From the NCBI GenBank assembly GCA_016932495.1, contig JAFGCR010000007.1, positions 1 to 44,378 on the forward strand: a DNA stretch of 44,378 bases, given 5' to 3'. This document shows positions 22,666 to 30,018 of this stretch, piece by piece. A program made the position numbers and the translations under genes. This stretch comes from Candidatus Peregrinibacteria bacterium. Its GTDB lineage: Bacteria; Patescibacteriota; Gracilibacteria; UM-FILTER-43-11. Under the pieces are notes generated by a model. It had not been told where the DNA came from, did not search any database, and saw nothing but the letters and a program-made list of their open reading frames with translations. Position 1 is the stretch's first letter; every line of letters begins with the position of its first letter.

Positions 22666-22697
22666 CTGAAAGTGCGGATAGCTATCCGCACTTTCAG
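22666..22697. repeat. perfect 32-bp palindrome between paralogs D and E
   Basis: CTGAAAGTGCGGATAG (22666-22681) followed directly by its exact complement (22682-22697). It overlaps the stop codon of paralog D. A related palindrome (GTGCGGATA-AC-TATCCGCAC plus the same TTTCAG flank) is at 33629-33654. No U-tract follows. Confidence 0.95.
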
Positions 22698-24364
22698 TAA
22701 ACGGTTTCAAGATAACACTTTTCACACAACATTTTTTCCGGTCTATCCGGCGCGTAGGTGGTCTGGATAGGGGCTTGGCAGCTGGCACACTGGCGGGCGT
22801 AGAGCTTATTCGGATTTTGCAGTTTGAGCCGTTTATGATGACGGACATCCGGATGAAGATGTGGGATGGGAAGTGATTTTTTCCGGTAAAATTTAAGTTC
22901 CTGAGGCTGGATGCGGAACAACCGCCCCGTCTCCTCGCACTCAATGGCCCAATCCAGCACGTCGTCGGGGACGGATTCAATATCATCCGGCAGCTGGCTG
23001 GCTGGGATTTTTTTGGTAACATCAGGGGTTTTTTCTTCAATAGCTTTCCATTTAAAACCTTTTTTAAGGGCCTCTTCTTTTGTAAGCGGATAGTAATCAT
23101 TTGCAAGGCTTTCATTGTAGGTATGAAGCGACAGACTTACAGGCAGATTTTCTCCCCATTCGCCGGTTTTTTTCATATGGTCGATGATTTGCGGTACGAG
23201 TTTTTCGTACTCTTCCTTGCTGTATTGCTTATTTAGGATGCAGTGAGAGAATTTTTTAGAAATACTGTTACAGCCGAACATATACTGGCATTGCCACACG
23301 CAGTAACAGTACATCGTATCCTGCGAGTAAACGGGGCAGAAACAGAAAAGATCGCGCACATTCTGGTCTCCGCCAGTGCCGCATTCGTAACAAAGTTCGT
23401 TCTGTTTATCTAAAATGTCGACGTCCATCATGTCTTTCCCTTCGGCCAGGTCATACACGTAACGGCAATCCTCGCAATTAAAACAATCAAAACCGTGAAA
23501 GACATTTTTGCAATCATACAGACGATCACCCACGCAGTTTTCCGTATTCACCAAGGTGGCTGACCGTTTTGGAAGGGTTTTTATGAATGCCAGGAACTCT
23601 TTCATTAATTCAGACGGGGGCTGTTTTTTGAGTTCGGTGATTTTCTTTTCATATTCCTCTTTTGAGTATTGTTTATTTTTAATGCAATATTCTTTCTGGC
23701 GAAGATCTGAGCACATAAAACAATTTTTGCAGGAATCGCAATAAGCCATGTATTCCGATTCACTTACATTGTTACATTGGATTAAATAATTAGCGTTGTA
23801 ACAGTTTTTGGAATTCAGGGATTCATACACCAACTCGCAATGGTCGCAGATCAGGCAGTCCACGCAATCTTTGCAGTACTGCCCCTTGCGCATATAAAGA
23901 CAGTCTTCCATGCGGTAACTCCCCGGACTCATGTAGGTGTTCCGGCTTAACCCCTGAAGGCTGTTGTATTCACAGTTCTCGCAACGGTAGATCAGCGTGC
24001 CGGATTTCGGGACTTTCATGTTCAGTTCATGAAACTGTTCCGCGAACGGGCGGCTGAAATCAAAATCCTGCCCGTACTTAAGCGGATCCCAGTTATCCGA
24101 CCACCAGCAATCACTGCAGTACACAGGGAAGGGCGCTTCTGCCGGAAAAATGGAAATAAAACTTTTATTGCACAAGTCGCAATTTCTGCGGTACAGACTT
24201 CTTTCATTCCGAAGGGCCAGCCGCCGCTGGCGGCGGCAATCCGGACACAAAGTGGGTTCGGGGATATCAAACGTTTTTCCTCCTATAATCGGAGATAATT
24301 TCTTCAAAAATGCCCGATCCGCGTCGGTTATTTCGAACGATGATGTGCATTGTTTACATCTCAT
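22694..24364 (-). CDS. Cys-solenoid/zinc-ribbon paralog D
   Basis: 556 residues, start MRCKQC, only 2 bases after the stop of paralog C. All four N-terminal CxxC pairs are intact (CKQC, CPDC, CDLC, CSDC). It carries a 10-residue insertion (SPIIGGKTFD) between the first two. Block 1 steps are 24, 9, 3, 3, 3, 3, 12, 9, 12, 3, 3, 3, 9. Block 2 is irregular and has paired FCFC and YCYC. Both helix motifs are NKQYSKEEYEK, almost identical to each other. C-terminal second site intact (CASC, CEKC). Ends ETVY-TGA inside a palindrome. Confidence 0.93.
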   Translation of the reverse strand: MRCKQCTSSFEITDADRAFLKKLSPIIGGKTFDIPEPTLCPDCRRQRRLALRNERSLYRRNCDLCNKSFISIFPAEAPFPVYCSDCWWSDNWDPLKYGQDFDFSRPFAEQFHELNMKVPKSGTLIYRCENCEYNSLQGLSRNTYMSPGSYRMEDCLYMRKGQYCKDCVDCLICDHCELVYESLNSKNCYNANYLIQCNNVSESEYMAYCDSCKNCFMCSDLRQKEYCIKNKQYSKEEYEKKITELKKQPPSELMKEFLAFIKTLPKRSATLVNTENCVGDRLYDCKNVFHGFDCFNCEDCRYVYDLAEGKDMMDVDILDKQNELCYECGTGGDQNVRDLFCFCPVYSQDTMYCYCVWQCQYMFGCNSISKKFSHCILNKQYSKEEYEKLVPQIIDHMKKTGEWGENLPVSLSLHTYNESLANDYYPLTKEEALKKGFKWKAIEEKTPDVTKKIPASQLPDDIESVPDDVLDWAIECEETGRLFRIQPQELKFYRKKSLPIPHLHPDVRHHKRLKLQNPNKLYARQCASCQAPIQTTYAPDRPEKMLCEKCYLETVY

Positions 24365-24366
24365 GA

Positions 24367-25884
24367 TTAAGCATTACGAAATCGGATGCGTTCCTGGTAT
24401 CTCATCTCGTGATGAGTTCGGGGAAGGGGGGCATCTATTTTTTTGAGCAGGCGGATCTCCTGTTCAATGATCCTAAAGGGCTTATTGGATTTTTCGCATA
24501 AAAAGGCTGATTCCATTTTACCATCTTCTGCGCTATGGATGTCGTCCGGGAGCTGGGCAACCGATTCGGACGTTCCGCCTTCCGGCTTCTTTTCTTCCCC
24601 ATACCGCCAGCCAATACGTTCCACCTCTTCTTTTGTAAAATGGTCGTAATCCCGGAAAGCGCTGTCCTGATATGTGAAAGGGGCAACGTCAAACGGAAAC
24701 GGATTGCCGTAATAATCCCCCATCGATTCAATGATCCGGGCTTTGAGTTTATGATAGTCGGATTCTGAGTATTGTTTATTTAAAATGCAGAATTTTTTGT
24801 AACGGAGGGAGATACAGCCAAAACAATCATTACAGCCCTGCAGGAATTCCCCGTAACAGCTGTCTTTGGTCGTCCAGCAGCCGACTACATTGTGGCAGTT
24901 ATAGGATTCGGTCGTACTCACATTCCCGTAAATCAGCTGGGAGCCATCCACAATGGCGTGGCTGTCGATGACGTCTTTACAGCCGTTGGCGCCGACCCGG
25001 TAATACAGGCAGTCTTCCGCGTCTTCCACGTCGTAACATTCATGACAGTTTTTGCAGTTGATCAAAAAATTACCATCTGAATTTTCTGTGTTGATCAGGC
25101 GGGTGTAGTCTCCTTTTGAGAGGATATTGTCGACAAATTGTCGTTTAAGTTTTTCGAAGGTTTCATAAGAACCAAAACGGATCTCATCCATTCTTTTTTC
25201 ATATTCCTCTTTGCCCAGCTGTTCATTGTTAACACAGTATTTCTGATTACGGAGACCGGAACACATAAAACAATTCTGACAGCCCCGCAGGTCAAAGCAA
25301 AAGTTACAGTGACTGCAGTTATCCAGCAAAAATCCCATCCGGCAGTGATAGGCCTTCCGGCAATCCACGCACTCAAAACAGAGTTCACTGTCATGCAGGA
25401 AAGCGGAATCGATGCAGTCGCGGCAATTGAATATGCCATGGGTGTAGTAACAATCCTCACACCGGTCTGCCAGAATATGCATGTAACAATTCTTGTTCTT
25501 TTCCGCCGCGTTGCAATAATCGCAGTTTTCATTGTACGGCGCGAAAATATTCACGCGCGGCGCTTTTTTTGACAGCGCTTTGTATTGTTCAAAAAACGGT
25601 TTATCCGGATCGTAATCAAGTTCCGGCGGCGTCCATTTGTCTGATATCCAGTAATCATATTTGTAAACCGGAAAAGGGTGGTCTTCGCTGTAAACGCTGA
25701 TGATCCGCCCTCCTGAAAAATCGCATTTCCGCATATGCAGATTGCGTTCGTTCCGGAGCGCCAGGCGCATGGCCAGGCGGATTTTGGGGCCGTATTTGGG
25801 CTCATTAATGCCCATCTTCTTAAAAAGCGTCCGTTCCATGCCGGAAATTTCGAATTCTGTGTTGGTAAGCTGGCAGGTTGGCAT
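24367..25884 (-). CDS. Cys-solenoid paralog C, degenerate zinc ends
   Basis: 505 residues from the ATG at 25884, overlapping the stop of paralog B (TGATG). It keeps the overall family frame but has lost the terminal metal sites: the N-terminal positions read CQLT, YGPK, CDFSG and YKYDYW, and the protein stops at RIRFRNA, where all other members continue for about 40 residues with the last two CxxC pairs. Yet its first Cys block is the densest of the eight, with steps 3, 9, 9, 3, 9, 3, 12, 3, 3, 6, 9, 3, 3, 6, 3, 3, 9. The reading frame is intact throughout and coupled to both neighbours, so this looks like a specialised member rather than a pseudogene. Confidence 0.92.
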   Translation of the reverse strand: MPTCQLTNTEFEISGMERTLFKKMGINEPKYGPKIRLAMRLALRNERNLHMRKCDFSGGRIISVYSEDHPFPVYKYDYWISDKWTPPELDYDPDKPFFEQYKALSKKAPRVNIFAPYNENCDYCNAAEKNKNCYMHILADRCEDCYYTHGIFNCRDCIDSAFLHDSELCFECVDCRKAYHCRMGFLLDNCSHCNFCFDLRGCQNCFMCSGLRNQKYCVNNEQLGKEEYEKRMDEIRFGSYETFEKLKRQFVDNILSKGDYTRLINTENSDGNFLINCKNCHECYDVEDAEDCLYYRVGANGCKDVIDSHAIVDGSQLIYGNVSTTESYNCHNVVGCWTTKDSCYGEFLQGCNDCFGCISLRYKKFCILNKQYSESDYHKLKARIIESMGDYYGNPFPFDVAPFTYQDSAFRDYDHFTKEEVERIGWRYGEEKKPEGGTSESVAQLPDDIHSAEDGKMESAFLCEKSNKPFRIIEQEIRLLKKIDAPLPRTHHEMRYQERIRFRNA

Positions 25885-27527
25885 CAGTAAACGGTTGTTA
25901 AGTAACATTTTTCACAATATACCTTTTCGGGGCAATCCGGCGCGTAAGTGGTGCGAATGGGTTTTTGGCAGTTGCCGCATTTGCGGTCATAAAGTTTACG
26001 AGGGTTCTGGTGGGCTACGCGGTCTAAATGACGCTGACGCGGATAACGTTTGGGAACAGGCAGCCCTTTCGTCCGATAGAATTTGAGTTCCTGGGGGATG
26101 ATTTTAAACGGTTTACCCGTCGCTTCGCAAATAATCGCCCAATTCAGAATGTCATCCGGCACTGCTTTGATGTCGTCAGGAAGTTTATCAGCAGAAATCG
26201 TTTTGATGTTTTTGGGAGACGGAACTTCATAATCTGACCAATTCCAGCCTTTTTTTAGCACCTCTTTTTTGTTCATGGGGAAAAATTCCATGGCCTTGGT
26301 CTCGTTATAACCAAAAGCGGACAATTCTACCGGGAAAAATTCGCCATATTCCTCTGTTTTCTTCATATGGTCGATGATTTTTGGGACAAGTTTTTTGTAA
26401 TCGGCTTCTGAATATTTTTTATTAAGGACGCAAAACTGTTCCCGTTTTAAACTCATGCACCCGAAACAATAATGACTGGCATGGCAGTTATCGCAGTAAG
26501 CAGTATTGTCGGACTGATAAACCAGATTGCAGAATTTGGCAAAAGACAGATCCACCCCCGCCTTGCAATCATATAACATCTCACCGCCCCCTATGCGCGT
26601 TACATCGAAACAGTCTTTCAGGGCATGGGAATCATACACATACCTGGCGTCTTCCACGTATTTGATGTTGTACGCATGGCGGGCATTTTTAGAATCAACA
26701 ATATAATTACCTGAACAGTTTTCCGCGTTCGTGAACCAGGATTCCCTTTTGGGGAGTCTGGCTTTTAACGCTTCGAATTTCTCTTTAAATTCCTGAAAAA
26801 ACTTACGGTCGGTTTTAAGTTTTTGGATAGTTTTCATACATTCCTCCTTAGAGGCTGGCTGATTGAGTATATGGTTTTTACGGTTTCGCATGGAAACACA
26901 ACCCACCACCCCTTTACAGCCACGGCAATCAAACGCGAAAAATGATTCAGTGACATTAGAACAAAGTTCCAGATAATTCGATAGCGTGCATTCCTGGCAG
27001 TCCACACACTCGTAACACATTTCCATCCGGCTGCAGAACAGCAGATCCATGCAATCGCGGGAATTAAAAGCCCAGTCGCTGTAATGGACGTCCTCGCTGT
27101 CCACCAAAGAACTGCCCATGTAACAATTGCGGTTCTTGGAACTGTGCACGGTGAATTCCGAATTTTCGCTTTGAGTATTAAAGATCGCAAGCCGCGGGAC
27201 TTTTGCGCGCATTTCCGCGTACTGTTCAAAAAACGGGCGGTTGAAATCAAAATCCTGACCATATTCAAGAGGATCCCATTTGTCCCTCCAGAAACAATCC
27301 GGACATAGAACTTTTAAGGGTTTATCGGGCGAATAGATGGAAACCACAGGCTTCTTGCAGAGATGACAGGCATTTCGGTAATAATTGGAATCATTCCTAA
27401 AAGCGATCCGACGCTGCTGGCGGCAGTCAGGACATAATGCCGGCGGCGGAACATTCATCTTCTCGTGGACCTTTTTATCCGCCTCCGTAAATTCAAAACC
27501 GGTATTGCAGTTTTTACAGTTGGCCAT
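25884..27527 (-). CDS. Cys-solenoid/zinc-ribbon paralog B
   Basis: 547 residues, start MANCKNC overlapping the stop of paralog A (TAATG). N-terminal pairs CKNC, CPDC, CHLC and CPDC are all intact. Block 1 steps are 24, 6, 6, 3, 3, 3, 9, 12, 3, 6. The first helix motif is diverged (LNQPASKEECMKT), the second is LNKKYSEADYKKL. C-terminal first site reduced to CEATG, second intact (CGNC, CEKC), ending TTVY-TGA. The linker shares the family phrases HMKKTEEYGEFFP, YNETKAMEFFP and PDDILNWAI. Confidence 0.93.
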   Translation of the reverse strand: MANCKNCNTGFEFTEADKKVHEKMNVPPPALCPDCRQQRRIAFRNDSNYYRNACHLCKKPVVSIYSPDKPLKVLCPDCFWRDKWDPLEYGQDFDFNRPFFEQYAEMRAKVPRLAIFNTQSENSEFTVHSSKNRNCYMGSSLVDSEDVHYSDWAFNSRDCMDLLFCSRMEMCYECVDCQECTLSNYLELCSNVTESFFAFDCRGCKGVVGCVSMRNRKNHILNQPASKEECMKTIQKLKTDRKFFQEFKEKFEALKARLPKRESWFTNAENCSGNYIVDSKNARHAYNIKYVEDARYVYDSHALKDCFDVTRIGGGEMLYDCKAGVDLSFAKFCNLVYQSDNTAYCDNCHASHYCFGCMSLKREQFCVLNKKYSEADYKKLVPKIIDHMKKTEEYGEFFPVELSAFGYNETKAMEFFPMNKKEVLKKGWNWSDYEVPSPKNIKTISADKLPDDIKAVPDDILNWAIICEATGKPFKIIPQELKFYRTKGLPVPKRYPRQRHLDRVAHQNPRKLYDRKCGNCQKPIRTTYAPDCPEKVYCEKCYLTTVY

Positions 27528-29182
27528 TATTCAGTATGTTTTAAAAAGCATTTTTCACAATAAACTTTTTCCGCCTGTACAGTCGGAAAACTGCTTTTTA
27601 TTTTTGCTCCGCATTGGTCACATTTTATGTCGGATAACTTTCGCGGCCGCCGCCTCTGCATCCTCATGCCAAACCGTACGTCCGGGTGGAAATGGGGAAA
27701 CGGAAGGTTTAGTTTCCGGTAAAAAGCCAGTTCCTGTTTCTGGATTTTGAAAGGCCGGCCGGTTTCTTCGCATTCGATCGCCCAATTCAGCACGTCATCG
27801 GGGATTTCACTGATCGTGTCCGGCAACCGACTCGCCGGAATGGTTTTAGTAACATTTAAGACCTTGTCTTCTTCCTTTTTCCATTTCCACGACCTTTTGC
27901 CGATTTCATCTTTATTCAGCGGATAATATTCATTGGCAATCGTCTCGTTATAGGCGTAAGGGGAAATGTCTGTCGGGAAAAACAAACCCCATTCCCCCGT
28001 TTTCCGCATATGCTCCACGATTTTGGATTTGAGTTCCTCGTATTCGTTTTTCGGATATTGTTTATTCAGAATGCAGTAATTTTTGTGCTGTAAAGAAATA
28101 CACCCGAAACAGCTCTTGGCGGAAAAACAGGTATTGCAGTAAAAAAGGTCATGGTTATGCCAGCAGGAATCACAGGAAAGGCAGTTGAATATGCCGGAAC
28201 AGCCGATGGTCTCGTAGCAGACTTCGCTCCGATCGTAGCCCATGCAGGTCATGTCCATGGAATCATACGTTTCATCGATCTGTACGGCGTAAGCGATGTC
28301 CTCACAATTCGTGCAGTCAAAACAATCACGGACGTTTCTGCAATGGTTCAGATTATCGCCGATGCTGTCTTCGCAATTCACCTGATAAGTGGCACGATGC
28401 GGAAATTGGGTTTTGAATTCCGTTTTAAAAAATGTGCGGGTTTTCTGGAACCCCGGATACGTTTCCAGCTGATATTCCTTCAATTTTTCAAAATAATCCT
28501 CTTTAGAGTATGGCTGGTTTAAAATATGATATTCCTTGTGGTTTAGATTTGAACAAAGCAGGCAGTGTTTACAGCCGATCAGATTGGAGGAAAAAAGGCA
28601 GGACTGACAGCCATCACAGTGTTCCAGATAAACGGACTCATAACTGTTTTTGGTAAAGCTGATCTCGTAACAAAGCTGGCTGTTATACGTGAATAAATAA
28701 TCCAGGCAGTTTTTGTTTTTGGTGGAATAACGGCCGTACATACAGTCTTCTTCATAATGGTTGCCAAAAGTGAGGTAACAGTTTTTATTGGCGAATGAAT
28801 AATTGCAGTAATCGCTGTTTTGAGATTGCTTGTTCACAATGGCCAGCCTTGGGACTTTCAGCATCAGTTCTTCGAATTGGTCAAAAAACGGACGATTGAA
28901 ATCGAATCCTTGGCCGTAATCCAAAGCGTTCCACTTATCTCCCCAAAAACACTCCTGACAGTAAACCGGAAATGGTTTATCAGGAGAATAAATCGAAACA
29001 ATATCTTTGCTACACAAATCGCATTTTCGTTTATGTAATGTCTTTTCATTCCGCCACGACATCCGTCGCTGATTGCGGCAGTCCGGACACAAAATCGGCT
29101 CGGGAACATCTATTTTTTTATAAAAATCCCGATCCGTATCGGTTATATCGAAGCCTGTGTTGCACTGCTTACAGTTTTTCAT
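27527..29182 (-). CDS. Cys-solenoid/zinc-ribbon paralog A (head of the six-gene run)
   Basis: 551 residues with 40 cysteines, start MKNCKQC. Layout, used as the model for all eight: N-terminal ribbon pairs at 4/7, 32/35, 54/57 and 75/78; family phrase DFNRPFFDQFEEL (94-106); Cys block 1 with cysteines at 126, 135, 147, 159, 171, 189, 192, 195, 204, 207 and 210, all separated by multiples of three; helix motif 1 LNQPYSKEDY (221-230); Cys block 2 (270-370); helix motif 2 LNKQYPKNEY (372-381); HMRKTGEWG (391-399); YNETIANEYYPL (411-422); C-terminal ribbon Cys471, 521/524, 542/545. The two ends resemble each other, as do the two middle blocks. No signal peptide or membrane helix. Function unknown. 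It is first in the run, divergent from ORF6N gene 2. Confidence 0.94.
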   Translation of the reverse strand: MKNCKQCNTGFDITDTDRDFYKKIDVPEPILCPDCRNQRRMSWRNEKTLHKRKCDLCSKDIVSIYSPDKPFPVYCQECFWGDKWNALDYGQGFDFNRPFFDQFEELMLKVPRLAIVNKQSQNSDYCNYSFANKNCYLTFGNHYEEDCMYGRYSTKNKNCLDYLFTYNSQLCYEISFTKNSYESVYLEHCDGCQSCLFSSNLIGCKHCLLCSNLNHKEYHILNQPYSKEDYFEKLKEYQLETYPGFQKTRTFFKTEFKTQFPHRATYQVNCEDSIGDNLNHCRNVRDCFDCTNCEDIAYAVQIDETYDSMDMTCMGYDRSEVCYETIGCSGIFNCLSCDSCWHNHDLFYCNTCFSAKSCFGCISLQHKNYCILNKQYPKNEYEELKSKIVEHMRKTGEWGLFFPTDISPYAYNETIANEYYPLNKDEIGKRSWKWKKEEDKVLNVTKTIPASRLPDTISEIPDDVLNWAIECEETGRPFKIQKQELAFYRKLNLPFPHFHPDVRFGMRMQRRRPRKLSDIKCDQCGAKIKSSFPTVQAEKVYCEKCFLKHTE

Positions 29183-29189
29183 ATATAAT
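29160..29189 (+). promoter_or_regulatory. promoter of ORF6N gene 2, over the start of paralog A
   Basis: TTGCAC (29160-29165), 18 bp, then TATAAT (29184-29189). Same layout as at 18673-18701. Confidence 0.65.
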
Positions 29190-29208
29190 CCGTTTCCGTA
29201 GTATTTAA

Positions 29209-29754
29209 ATGAATTTTATGAAAAAAGATGAATCTATTATACCATCAAAGTATGTTGAGCGCTCCATTTATATCATACGTGGTCAGAAAGTGATTCTGGA
29301 TCAGGATCTGGCGGCGCTTTATGGAGTGGAAACTAAAGCTCTTAACCAAGCTGTTCAACGGAATACGAATCGTTTTCCCGAAGATTTTGCCTTTCGGTTA
29401 GCGAAAGATGAATGGAATTCTTTGAGGTCACAATTTGTTACCTCAAACGTCGGAAGAGGTGGAAGACGATATTTACCTTTAGTTTTTACTGAGCACGGGG
29501 TTGTAATGGCAGCCAATGTTTTAAAAAGTAAACGAGCGATATCGGTAAGTATTGATGTTGTGCGTACTTTTATTAAATTGCGCGAAACACTCGCGTCACA
29601 TAAAGAACTGATAAAAGAGCTGGGCGAACTAAAGGAATTTGTATTAAAAAATTCTCATCAGACCAGCCGTGAATTCCGGCGCATTTGGCAGACCATTGAA
29701 AAACTGACCAACAAACCGAAAAATCAGCGGTCAATTGGCTTTAAGCTAGAGTAA
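29209..29754 (+). CDS. ORF6N-domain DNA-binding protein 2
   Basis: 181 residues, same length as ORF6N protein 1, with the same three parts: ORF6N domain (IYIIRGQKVILDQDLAALYGVETKALNQAV), middle with FTEHGVVMAANVL, and tail FVLKNSHQTSREFRRIWQTIEKL. The head and tail are much more alike between the two copies than the region around residues 65-90. Divergent from paralog A with 26 bases between start codons. Its stop (29754) is 3 bases from the CCA end of tRNA-Arg, so it marks the right edge of the array. Confidence 0.9.
   Translation: MNFMKKDESIIPSKYVERSIYIIRGQKVILDQDLAALYGVETKALNQAVQRNTNRFPEDFAFRLAKDEWNSLRSQFVTSNVGRGGRRYLPLVFTEHGVVMAANVLKSKRAISVSIDVVRTFIKLRETLASHKELIKELGELKEFVLKNSHQTSREFRRIWQTIEKLTNKPKNQRSIGFKLE
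29236..29241 (-). promoter_or_regulatory. extended -10 box for paralogs A-F, inside ORF6N gene 2
   Basis: Minus-strand TGG-TATAAT within the first 12 codons of the ORF6N gene, at nearly the same offset as in copy 1. The predicted start is about 29229, so the opposing transcripts overlap by about 30 bases. Confidence 0.65.
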
Positions 29755-29757
29755 TGG

Positions 29758-29832
29758 TGGTGACCCCGACAGGAATCGAACCTGTATCTAAGCCTTAGGA
29801 GTGCCTTGTTCTATCCATTGAACTACGGGGTC
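29758..29832 (-). tRNA. tRNA-Arg (anticodon CCT), CCA encoded
   Basis: Minus strand: acceptor GACCCCG with CGGGGTC, D-stem GTTC/GAAC, anticodon loop CTCCTAA (anticodon CCT, reads AGG), T-arm ACAGG-TTCGATT-CCTGT, discriminator A and an encoded CCA at 29760-29758. The base of the anticodon stem has an A31/G39 non-pair and one G-U. The 3' end faces the Cys-rich array. Confidence 0.94.
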
Positions 29833-29910
29833 TTGAAGCTTTTCCTATTCCATAAAAAAGACGATAACACTATACCTCAAAAATTTCCAATGACCAATTC
29901 CCAAGATTAA

Positions 29911-29982
29911 ATTCCTGAATTCAGTTCAGGAACTCACCGTTAAACAGAATTCCGGAGAGACTCTGAATCAAATTCAGAGATT
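29911..29982 (+). repeat. 72-nt two-hairpin dispersed repeat, copy 2
   Basis: Aligns without gaps to the reverse complement of 10469-10540 (58 of 72). Hairpins TTCCTGAA/TTCAGGAA and CTCTGAA/TTCAGAG. It lies between tRNA-Arg and the MBL-fold gene, 37 bases downstream of the latter's stop. Confidence 0.8.
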
Positions 29983-30018
29983 ATGTTCAGTTAATTGGAT
30001 TTGGAATTGAAAATTTAA

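Noticed and set aside
24367-25884. Paralog C as a frameshifted pseudogene
   Set aside because: The frame is open throughout, starts and stops are coupled to the neighbours, and the modulo-3 Cys spacing is fully kept. Only the terminal sites are changed.
15403-29182. UGA recoded as glycine, as in Gracilibacteria
   Set aside because: Paralogs B, D and G end at UGA exactly at the family C-terminus, and two of these stops overlap the next start codon.
15403-29182. Extracellular disulfide-rich proteins
   Set aside because: None of the eight paralogs has a signal peptide or membrane helix, so an oxidised, secreted role is not supported.
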